DNA from: an uncultured Prevotella sp.
GTDB taxonomy: Bacteria; Bacteroidota; Bacteroidia; Bacteroidales; Bacteroidaceae
Length of the DNA: 6,338 nucleotides
Assembly: GCA_900770515.1 (NCBI GenBank)
Contig: CAAHDP010000122.1
Location: forward strand, 1 to 6,338
Direction: 5' to 3'
Part shown: one piece after another, positions 1-5,002 of the stretch
Position numbering within the stretch: position 1 is the stretch's first letter
Layout: every line of letters starts with the position of its first letter
Notes under the pieces: model-generated
What the model was told of the DNA's origin: nothing
The model's database searches: none
Seen by the model: only the letters and a program-made list of their open reading frames with translations
Program-made: the position numbers and the translations under genes

Positions 1-20
1 AGACTGATAGAATTAATGGA

Positions 21-54
21 GAGCCGGATACGCCGAAATGTGTAAGTCCGGTTC
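21..54 (+). ncRNA. Group II intron domain V (catalytic hairpin)
   Basis: This is a 34-nt hairpin, the canonical domain V length. GAGCCGGA (21-28) pairs fully with TCCGGTTC (47-54), including a G-T wobble at the catalytic AGC/GTT triad. The AG at 45-46 forms the two-nucleotide bulge. The distal stem is TACGC (29-33) with GTGTA (40-44), and its loop contains GAAA. In this ribozyme family the AGC triad and the bulge coordinate the catalytic metal ions, and both appear intact. Confidence 0.9.
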
Positions 55-56
55 GG

Positions 57-113
57 GGGCGAGCATTTGGAAACCTACCATAGTAATATGGCAAGGCGCT
101 GGGTGCTTAGCCT
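57..113 (+). ncRNA. Group II intron domain VI with bulged branch-point A at 109
   Basis: The basal stem is GGGC (57-60) with GCCT (110-113). Next comes a single unpaired A at 109, then GAGCA (61-65) with TGCTT (104-108). A wobble-rich segment 66-70/99-103 follows, then CCT/AGG (74-76/94-96), and a tip CCATA/TATGG (78-82/87-91) closed by a GTAA tetraloop of the GNRA type. The bulged A is the seventh base from the 3' splice site if that site follows AC at 114-115, which is a standard position for the lariat-forming adenosine. At 57 nt this domain VI is longer than usual. Confidence 0.82.
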
Positions 114-115
114 AC

Positions 116-783
116 ATGATCCACTGCTCTTTCCACTGGTGACACTCATCATCATGGACGTGTTCCTGCAGAAGATGCGCATCAAGAAGAACCGAAAGAT
201 GCTCATCATCGAGGAGGCATGGAAAGCAATCGCCTCGCCCATGATGGCGGAATACATAAAATATCTGTATAAGACCGCCAGAAAGTTCTGGGCAAGCGTG
301 GGGGTAGTGACGCAGGAGATACAGGACATCATCGGAAGTGAGATAGTGAAGGAGGCCATCATCAACAACTCGGATGTGGTAATGCTGCTCGACCAGAGCA
401 AGTTCAAGGAACGCTTTGATACCATCAAGGCAATACTCGGTTTGACCGATGTGGACTGCAAGAAAATATTCACCATCAACCGCCTGGAGAACAAGGAAGG
501 ACGCAGTTTCTTCCGTGAAGTATTCATCAGGCGAGGACAGACCAGCAATGTGTATGGCGTGGAGGAACCGCATGAGTGCTATATGACCTATACCACGGAA
601 CGTGCGGAGAAGGAAGCGTTGAAGCTATACAAGCGAGAGTTGAAATGCAATCATCAGCAAGCCATTGAAGCCTATTGCAGGGATTGGGATGCGAGTGGTG
701 TTAGTAAGAGTTTGGCTTTTGCTCAGAAAGTGAATCAAACAGGGCATGTTTTGGGGGAACATCATATTTCCCCAAACCCCTAA
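116..783 (+). CDS. traG: TraG-family conjugation ATPase (VirB4-like), second exon / C-terminal part
   Basis: This is the C-terminal 221 residues of the cytoplasmic motor ATPase that energises the type IV mating apparatus of Bacteroidales conjugative elements. The exon opens with DPLLFPLVTLIIMD, then LIIEEAW at about 202-222, a Walker B motif with a tandem acidic pair. After that come a VVTQE segment (about 304-318) and an INNSDVVMLLDQ block (about 361-396), all typical of TraG/VirB4 proteins. Walker A and the N-terminal domain are missing because they lie in the exon upstream of the intron. Full-length family members are roughly 800 residues. A TTG at 67 opens the same frame but is intron sequence, so it is not a real start. 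The intron splits a codon after its first base (phase 1). If the last base of exon 1 is G, the restored codon is GAT (Asp), which fits my recollection of the family motif IKD-x-P. The last ~12 codons overlap a hairpin. Confidence 0.88.
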
Positions 784-790
784 TCTTTTT
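750..790 (+). terminator. Terminator-like hairpin overlapping the end of traG
   Basis: TTTGGGGGAA (750-759) pairs with TTTCCCCAAA (767-776) as ten base pairs with one G-T wobble, around a 7-nt loop. A run of five T follows at 786-790. The T run starts nine bases after the stem, further than in a classical intrinsic terminator, so this is only a candidate. If it works, it separates traG transcription from the genes starting at 1335. The 5' arm, loop and part of the 3' arm are inside the coding sequence, just before the TAA at 781-783. Confidence 0.35.
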
Positions 791-801
791 CGCCCCCCCG
801 T

Positions 802-823
802 CCTCCCTTACCCTTAAGGGAGG
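802..823. repeat. Perfect 9-bp inverted repeat (GC-rich hairpin)
   Basis: CCTCCCTTA (802-810) and TAAGGGAGG (815-823) are exact inverted copies around a 4-base loop. No T-run follows directly on either strand, so it is not a clear intrinsic terminator. A C/G homopolymer (CGCCCCCCCG, 791-800) lies just upstream. Together with the next hairpin it resembles dispersed intergenic palindromic repeats, but that cannot be shown from one window. Confidence 0.75.
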
Positions 824-842
824 CTCCACCGCTTTTCCCAAG

Positions 843-867
843 CCCCTTTCCCCTCAGGGGACAGGGG
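843..867. repeat. Double-block inverted repeat CCCCT-TT-CCCCT / AGGGG-AC-AGGGG
   Basis: Two CCCCT blocks (843-847, 850-854) are mirrored by two AGGGG blocks (856-860, 863-867), giving two 5-bp stems with a 2x2 internal loop and a one-base centre at 855. The blocks are direct repeats as well as inverted repeats, so slipped pairings are also possible. It sits 19 bp after the preceding hairpin and may be part of the same repeat element. Confidence 0.65.
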
Positions 868-914
868 ATGTAACCGCTCCTTCTCGTCGCTCGGAACCGC
901 TATGCTCTAAGGTT

Positions 915-960
915 GGCGGACCATCAAAGGTCTCGCCAGATTGTGCGGGATGGGACCGCC
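915..960. repeat. Imperfect long-loop inverted repeat
   Basis: GGCGG (915-919) pairs with CCGCC (956-960), and CCATC (921-925) with GATGG (949-953). An A faces GA as the internal asymmetry, and the loop is 23 bases. It could be an RNA stem or a degenerate element end. Two AACCGCT copies (872-878 and 895-901) lie just upstream. No function can be assigned. Confidence 0.35.
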
Positions 961-968
961 TTGGTGCT

Positions 969-1032
969 ACTTGCTTGCGACTTGCTTGCAGCTTGCTGAT
1001 ATGGTTGTTGGTGAACTTGCTGGTGAACTTGC
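969..1032. repeat. Cluster of short direct repeats containing ACTTGCT
   Basis: An 11-bp unit, ACTTGCTTGC(G/A), occurs twice back to back (969-979, 980-990) and is followed by a partial GCTTGCT. A 12-bp unit, TGGTGAACTTGC, then occurs twice exactly in tandem (1009-1020, 1021-1032). The shared core is CTTGCT. This could be replication-slippage debris or a protein-binding array. It also creates the spurious repetitive reverse-strand peptide in this area. Confidence 0.7.
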
Positions 1033-1126
1033 TCATAGAATGCTGATAAACAGCATGTTTCATAAAGGATGACGGCTGTTTGATGTGAGGGGAACAAAAA
1101 GAGTGATGATGGAAGCAAGATGATTG

Positions 1127-1198
1127 TAGTATATACTATAGGTAGTAATGACTATAGGTAGTGAATACTTTAGATAGTGAATACTTTGAGTAGTGTAA
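1127..1198. repeat. 12-bp palindrome plus four degenerate 16-bp tandem units
   Basis: TAGTATATACTA (1127-1138) is a perfect palindrome that runs into an array of 16-bp units: ACTATAGGTAGTAATG (1135-1150), ACTATAGGTAGTGAAT (1151-1166), ACTTTAGATAGTGAAT (1167-1182) and a diverged ACTTTGAGTAGTGTAA (1183-1198). Each unit has short ACT...AGT inverted arms. The layout is iteron- or operator-like, about 137 bp before the start of the alpha-CTD-like gene. The units differ by point changes and have no indels. Confidence 0.72.
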
Positions 1199-1263
1199 GT
1201 ATCGGCTGAGGGGAAGGAAGAGATGGGAAGAAATAGAGAGAACAAAAGCACTAACAAACAAAA

Positions 1264-1281
1264 ACACTAACATGTTAGTGT
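1264..1281. promoter_or_regulatory. Palindromic operator-like site, copy 1
   Basis: ACACTAACATGTTAGTGT is a perfect 18-bp palindrome with no central spacer, which favours binding by a dimeric protein over an RNA hairpin. An extra half-site, CACTAAC, lies at 1249-1255. The site is followed by GGGGATTTGGTAATG, the same downstream block seen after copies 2 and 4. Its right edge is 53 bp before the ATG at 1335, so it probably lies in or beside the promoter of that gene. I could not identify a convincing Bacteroidetes -7 box (TAnnTTTG). Confidence 0.75.
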
Positions 1282-1334
1282 GGGGATTTGGTAATGCAAG
1301 TAGAATAGAAACAATTAACGAAAGATAGGAGAAG

Positions 1335-2246
1335 ATGAAAAGAATTAATATCGTTGGGTTTATAGATTTCCATCGTGAAGAATGGGACATACGTCCGAGC
1401 ATGGTGGATAAAATACGTCAGGCTTTCCATGATTCTGAATTATGGACATATAAAGACCTGTGTGCTTGTACAGAGAAACAACTGTTGAAAATACGACATG
1501 TGACACCAGAGCTGGTGGGTCATGTAAAAGAAACTCTTGAAAATGTAGGACTACATCTTGGTATGACAGAAAAAGAGTTAGATGCATACCATGATGCAGA
1601 ATACGATGCAAGACATCAAAGTGTAGAACCCAAAGGGACACACGTACATGACGATGTTCTGAATATCTTGGATGGTGTCAACATATTGGAGTTTTTGCGC
1701 AAGAAAGCAGAAACAGGAAACATGGAAAAAGGAAGTGGAATACTCATACCAGAGGATGCTGCTACAGAACAAATTGTAGGGACATCCGAGGAAGATATTG
1801 CGGAAGAGGAAGCAAAAGAAGATGCTGTTTCTGCTAATGCGGATGGTATGCAGAAGAAAGAGATTGAATCGCTGCAAGAGACTGAGCAGAAAAAAGGGAC
1901 TGAGCAGTTGCAAGAAGCTGAACCATTGCAAGATATGGAGACGAAGCATAAGAAGAAATTTGATGCTCAAAAGGCCTATAACCATGCAATGGCAAGAATA
2001 CTGCGTGATCCATGCCAAATGTTGAGAGGCGATGACTTGGAGTTTATGCGACACCAGTTGGTGATGTCGGTATTGGAGCAGCAGAGTTGGCTGATGAGAA
2101 CATTCTGTTTCTTCAGCTATCGTGTGAAAGTAGCTATGCGGAAAGCTAACTATATCATGCTAGAGTACAGACACGACATGGGACTACGTTCCACAGTCTA
2201 TCAGCATCTGGAGTATGAGGGAACAATTAAAGAGCTTGAAGCATAA
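1335..2246 (+). CDS. Protein with RNA polymerase alpha-CTD-like N-terminal domain, putative transcription regulator
   Basis: This 303-residue protein has no signal peptide or membrane segment, so it is probably cytoplasmic. Residues ~18-77 resemble the alpha-subunit C-terminal domain of RNA polymerase, a helix-hairpin-helix fold. The clearest stretch is TEKQLLKIRHVT (46-57) and the ending ENVGLHLGM (69-77), which parallel TEVELLKTPNLG and SRGLSLGM of the bacterial subunit. Residues ~148-209 form an acidic, Glu/Gln/Lys-rich linker with repeats around 180-203. Residues ~210-303 are mostly helical and unrecognised. The start is supported by AGGAG at 1327-1331, closely spaced. The gene is more AT-rich than the transfer genes around it, suggesting separate acquisition. 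It has palindromic sites on both sides, which fits a DNA-linked or polymerase-linked role. The alternative is a helix-hairpin-helix protein of another function. The domain call is fairly good; the role is inference. Confidence 0.72.
   Translation: MKRINIVGFIDFHREEWDIRPSMVDKIRQAFHDSELWTYKDLCACTEKQLLKIRHVTPELVGHVKETLENVGLHLGMTEKELDAYHDAEYDARHQSVEPKGTHVHDDVLNILDGVNILEFLRKKAETGNMEKGSGILIPEDAATEQIVGTSEEDIAEEEAKEDAVSANADGMQKKEIESLQETEQKKGTEQLQEAEPLQDMETKHKKKFDAQKAYNHAMARILRDPCQMLRGDDLEFMRHQLVMSVLEQQSWLMRTFCFFSYRVKVAMRKANYIMLEYRHDMGLRSTVYQHLEYEGTIKELEA
1873..1934 (+). repeat. Short direct repeats in the linker of the alpha-CTD-like gene
   Basis: GACTGAGCAG occurs at 1880-1889 and 1899-1908, and TGCAAGA occurs three times (1873-1879, 1909-1915, 1927-1933). 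They encode the LQE(T/A)E-type repeats of the acidic linker, residues about 180-203. The pattern suggests linker growth by slippage, so its length may vary between relatives. Confidence 0.6.
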
Positions 2247-2266
2247 CGCACAAGATTGGAGCAAAA

Positions 2267-2284
2267 ACACTAACATGTTAGTGT
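2267..2284. promoter_or_regulatory. Palindromic operator-like site, copy 2
   Basis: This is a second exact copy of the 18-bp palindrome ACACTAACATGTTAGTGT, 20 bp after the stop of the alpha-CTD-like gene. It is followed by AAGAATTTGGTAGAAACAAA, matching the block after copies 1 and 4. It opens a three-palindrome array upstream of the 853-aa gene. Confidence 0.75.
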
Positions 2285-2321
2285 AAGAATTTGGTAGAAA
2301 CAAAAATTGTGTGAGGATTAG

Positions 2322-2335
2322 ACTAACATGTTAGT
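2322..2335. promoter_or_regulatory. Palindromic operator-like site, copy 3 (14-bp core)
   Basis: The core ACTAACATGTTAGT is intact, but the left flank is G where the other copies have C, so perfect symmetry shrinks to 14 bp. Its centre is 53 bp from copy 2. The 35 bases following its GTGT align without gaps to those following copy 2, so the palindrome is part of a longer repeat. Confidence 0.72.
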
Positions 2336-2384
2336 GTTATAGTTTGGGGAAGGACATGACTGTGTAAGGATTCAGAGGATTAAA

Positions 2385-2400
2385 CACTAACATGTTAGTG
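2385..2400. promoter_or_regulatory. Palindromic operator-like site, copy 4
   Basis: CACTAACATGTTAGTG is a perfect 16-bp palindrome centred 64 bp after copy 3. It is followed by GAGGATTTGGTAATAACAAA, nearly the same block as after copies 1 and 2. Its right edge is 40 bp before the ATG at 2441, a position where a bound protein would affect transcription initiation of the downstream operon. Confidence 0.75.
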
Positions 2401-2440
2401 CGAGGATTTGGTAATAACAAAAGAAAGACAGGTAAGGAAA

Positions 2441-5002
2441 ATGAAACGACTTCTATCCATCATGATACTGATAGTCTGTGTGTTGGTAAAGGCTGACGCA
2501 CAGTACTACAGCGTAAACTATGACAAGCAGACGGTGGCTGCTATGGCTGCTGCCTACGGAACAGAAGCCGTGGCAGAAGCATACTACAATGTGCAGGTGC
2601 AGAACATATTGAAACACTATAATGCTGCAGAAGTGGCGAGTGCCGGTATCTATGCCTCCAAGTTTCTGGAGCGCAAGGCAATGACGGAGTTGGGTATCTG
2701 GAACAGTAGCACAGAGAACTACTATTACCGCCGTATCTACAACATGGTGAGCAACAAAATCATGCCGAAGATATGGACGGTGGCAGGCATGATGCTGAAA
2801 AGTCCGCAGACCGCCCTGTATTGGGGAACCTATCTGATGAAGATATGCGACGACACCAAGAACCTATGCCTGCAGTTTGAGAGCGTGGTAACAAATAGTA
2901 CCCTCACCTTCTCGAACATCGCCTTTCTGCAAATCAACCAGGAGATAGCAGCCATCCTGAAACTATCGGAGATAGGCAACGTGGACTGGAAGAAGATGCT
3001 GGATGACCTGTCGAAGGTGCCTGACAACTTCACGGTGGACAATCTGAAAGCCGACATTGACAACCTGTACAAGGCAGGAGCCAACCTTGCCGGAGCAGGA
3101 ATGAGCAATGTAGGCAATGTCCTGTTGCAAAGCAGCCAGTTCAACGAACTCTTCCAAGGTAAGCTCGATGCAGCCATCGATATTGTGGATAACTACAGCG
3201 AATTGTGGAAAACTATGGATAAAAGCATCGGCAACACCCTATTGGGAATGATTGGAGGCAAGGATAACGTGGCAGGACTCTTTTCACTAGCCAACTATAA
3301 CCTGACCTCGTGGATGACTGACTATCTGGATGAGACAGCAGGAAACTACTATACGCAAAGATGGTATATCGCCCGACGAGACCAAGGAAGGGAAAAACTG
3401 TGCGACTATGTGCCTCCAACCGATAACAACAGCATCTTGAAAGGCGACCACTGGTATAGAATCAACACCAAGGATGCCAACTTCTATCCGAACAGCAACC
3501 AGAGAGAAGCAATCCTGCAAAACTCGGAGAACCATGCAGGATGGTCGAGAGCAAAGATGCAGCAGAAGAACAACCAGAAAGACGGCTTTGTCTATAGCAT
3601 CAACTACTGGATGGACAGTTATATCATCAGCAGCAAGAAGAAAGGACAGAAACAGAAGGCATACGCCTATGAGATACAGGTGTATAAGAGCTGGAACAAA
3701 ACAGAAGAAGTGTATGAGGCCGTCTTCGACTCCTATTCGATGGACTTGAACACATTCAAGGCGCAACTGCAAGCCCGGTTGAGTGAATGGAACGACAACG
3801 AAGAAGGCTATACCTATTATATAGGCTGTGATGCACGCAACTACTATCAGGGCACCGATGCCGCCAAACTGAAGGGATGCGAGAGCGTGACCATCAGCGT
3901 GACCTGCAGTGACGGTGTGCAGTTGGGGCAAGGAACCACGCAATACAAGTGCAAGAAATGTGGCGGTTCACTGAATGACCACAGCAAGAATTGCGCCATG
4001 ACAACATCTGTGACAGAGAACGACCTCGACTTATCAGACCTGTATAAGCAAGAGCAGGAAGCTAATGCCAAGGTAGCCACCCTGCAATCGCAAATCAGTC
4101 AATTGGAAGCGGAGAACAAGTCACTTATTAAGCAAATTGCCAATGCAAGCGTGGACGATGCAGCCAAATATCGGGAACAATACAACAAAAACAAGACCGC
4201 CATCGACCAGTTGAACAAAGAGCTGGCAGCCTGGCAACAGAAGCAAAAGGACATAGAGGAAGCCAAGGCCGAGGCAGGAAAGGACAATGAGATGGCGACG
4301 GACGACTACTATCGCATACCTGCCATTATGAACGACTGCAGGAGTGCCTATAACCTAAGTTGGCAGGGAGAAGGAACATGGAGTGGCTATACATATATAA
4401 GAAAAGCCACCATGCCCAACATCAACGGCATCATCACCTTCAAGGCAACTCTGACTATAGCCAGAAAGCCAAAATACTTCTTGGGCATCAAGATACACAG
4501 AGCCATCATGCATATCAGTTGGGAACTAACATCGGAATACACCCATACATCGGTGGTGGATGTGATAACACTCGATGCCAGCAAGACGGAGCAGGAAAAG
4601 GCCAATGAGGTGAACAAGCGCATATCGGAAATAGCCCAGGAATATCCGTCGTGCAAAATAACCACCGAATACGCCAAGAGCGCACCCGTGGAAGACAACA
4701 CCACCGATGATACCTATCATCTGTTATGGTCGAGTGACAGACTGGAGATAGCCAGAGAGGTGGACAGCAGAATCACGAAGATATATGCCGACCTGGTGTC
4801 GTTGGAGAAGATGATGCACTATAAGCGCAACATCATCGATGTGCTGATGGACATCGCTCCCCATATCAATGCCGATGAAGGAAGACGGTTGACACTGGTG
4901 GAGAAATGCAAGAAACGCTGGCTAAGGAAAGCAGCGAACACCAAGCATTCGGATGACTATCACGGAAAATTCAATGATGAAGACAATGAAAATGAGAAAT
5001 AG
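2441..5002 (+). CDS. Large exported protein (853 aa) with CxxC...HxxxC motif and coiled coil, putative transfer protein
   Basis: I do not recognise this family by name. The start is ATG 2441, preceded by AAGGAA and giving a clear signal peptide (MKRLLSIMILIVCVLVKADA, cut before Q21); an in-frame TTG at 2408 would put charged residues ahead of it. No lipobox is visible. The mature protein is helical and Ala-rich to about residue 300, then mixed and Tyr/Trp-rich. It has a C504-x2-C507-x6-H514-x3-C518 motif that could bind zinc or form disulfides; twelve cysteines lie in the mature part. Residues ~534-613 form a coiled coil with a break near 567-575. The C-terminal part (about 620-853) includes a possible strand-rich segment and ends in a charged tail. 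No internal membrane segment is evident. Position after traG and overlap with the next gene suggest an envelope component of the mating apparatus (inference). Confidence 0.8.
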   Translation: MKRLLSIMILIVCVLVKADAQYYSVNYDKQTVAAMAAAYGTEAVAEAYYNVQVQNILKHYNAAEVASAGIYASKFLERKAMTELGIWNSSTENYYYRRIYNMVSNKIMPKIWTVAGMMLKSPQTALYWGTYLMKICDDTKNLCLQFESVVTNSTLTFSNIAFLQINQEIAAILKLSEIGNVDWKKMLDDLSKVPDNFTVDNLKADIDNLYKAGANLAGAGMSNVGNVLLQSSQFNELFQGKLDAAIDIVDNYSELWKTMDKSIGNTLLGMIGGKDNVAGLFSLANYNLTSWMTDYLDETAGNYYTQRWYIARRDQGREKLCDYVPPTDNNSILKGDHWYRINTKDANFYPNSNQREAILQNSENHAGWSRAKMQQKNNQKDGFVYSINYWMDSYIISSKKKGQKQKAYAYEIQVYKSWNKTEEVYEAVFDSYSMDLNTFKAQLQARLSEWNDNEEGYTYYIGCDARNYYQGTDAAKLKGCESVTISVTCSDGVQLGQGTTQYKCKKCGGSLNDHSKNCAMTTSVTENDLDLSDLYKQEQEANAKVATLQSQISQLEAENKSLIKQIANASVDDAAKYREQYNKNKTAIDQLNKELAAWQQKQKDIEEAKAEAGKDNEMATDDYYRIPAIMNDCRSAYNLSWQGEGTWSGYTYIRKATMPNINGIITFKATLTIARKPKYFLGIKIHRAIMHISWELTSEYTHTSVVDVITLDASKTEQEKANEVNKRISEIAQEYPSCKITTEYAKSAPVEDNTTDDTYHLLWSSDRLEIAREVDSRITKIYADLVSLEKMMHYKRNIIDVLMDIAPHINADEGRRLTLVEKCKKRWLRKAANTKHSDDYHGKFNDEDNENEK

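Larger units (their letters stand above)
1..115 (+). mobile_element. Group II intron, 3' end only (partial)
   Basis: This is the 3' terminus of a group II self-splicing retroelement interrupting traG. A complete 34-nt domain V is followed after two bases by a domain VI, and the intron ends in the dinucleotide AC, matching the AY end rule. The sequence immediately afterwards is conserved TraG coding sequence. The ribozyme core and any intron-encoded reverse transcriptase/maturase would lie upstream, outside the window. Positions 1-20 are the linker before domain V and carry stops in more than one frame, as expected downstream of a maturase gene. The orientation matches traG, so splicing from the traG transcript is possible. 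I cannot tell whether the intron is active or assign its structural class. Confidence 0.88.
784..1334. other. 551-bp non-coding region between traG and the alpha-CTD-like gene
   Basis: I find no credible gene here on either strand. The open frames are short, lack convincing starts and run across hairpins and repeats. The left part (to about 1000) is GC-rich with strong hairpins at 802-823 and 843-867, an imperfect hairpin at 915-960 and short direct repeats. The right part (about 1080-1334) is AT-rich, with four 16-bp tandem units, one 18-bp palindrome and the ribosome binding site of the next gene. The sharp composition change suggests two DNA segments of different origin, for example an inserted repeat element next to a regulatory region. 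A small hairpin, ATGCTG-ATAAA-CAGCAT, lies at 1040-1056. Confidence 0.7.
2267..2420. repeat. Array of ~53-64 bp composite repeats built on the palindrome
   Basis: Each unit is palindrome, then GTGT, then a purine-rich ATTTGG or GTTTGG block, then an A-rich stretch. Units 2 and 3 also end in GTGT(G/A)AGGATT (2309-2319 and 2362-2372). Units 2 and 3 align without gaps for 35 bases after the palindrome; unit 4 keeps the first ~20 and then merges into the ribosome binding region of the next gene. The single copy before 1335 has the same first half. The duplicated units point to amplification of a regulatory module. Confidence 0.7.

Noticed and set aside
67..115. In-frame extension of the traG frame to a TTG at 67
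   Set aside because: This stretch is domain VI of the group II intron; its base pairing explains it fully, and the peptide it would encode does not match TraG.
854..1118. Reverse-strand open frames with SKFTSKFT and QASRKQ-type repetitive peptides
   Set aside because: They run through inverted and direct DNA repeats, have no good ribosome binding site, and are better explained as intergenic repeat sequence.
1282..1334. Bacteroidetes-type promoter (TTTG at -33, TAnnTTTG at -7) using the TTTG after the palindromes
   Set aside because: No TAnnTTTG follows at the usual distance in any of the four copies, so I do not assign a promoter.
1060..1402. Reverse-strand open frames over the AT-rich region
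   Set aside because: The peptides are low-complexity translations of the 16-bp tandem repeats and overlap the start of the alpha-CTD-like gene.
2267..2400. CRISPR array
   Set aside because: Repeats are palindromes within longer degenerate units; intervals of 53 and 64 bp contain related rather than unique spacers, and no cas genes are present.
2408..2440. TTG start 11 codons upstream for the 853-aa protein
   Set aside because: It lies in the repeat block, places charged residues before the signal peptide and is less well supported than ATG 2441 with its AAGGAA.
3474..3749. 91-aa and similar + strand open frames inside the 853-aa gene (also 4360-4608 and, in the alpha-CTD-like gene, 1798-2025)
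   Set aside because: They are out-of-frame shadows of real genes, rich in Arg/Lys or Ser and without start signals.
3287..3943. 218-aa reverse-strand open frame inside the 853-aa gene
   Set aside because: It is antisense to a gene with a clear signal peptide and domain structure; its composition is what a shadow of that gene gives.
4524..4535. Possible extra half-sites of the palindrome in coding sequence (ACTAACAT here, GTTAGT near 700)
   Set aside because: They are short, unpaired and inside coding regions; matches of this length are expected by chance.
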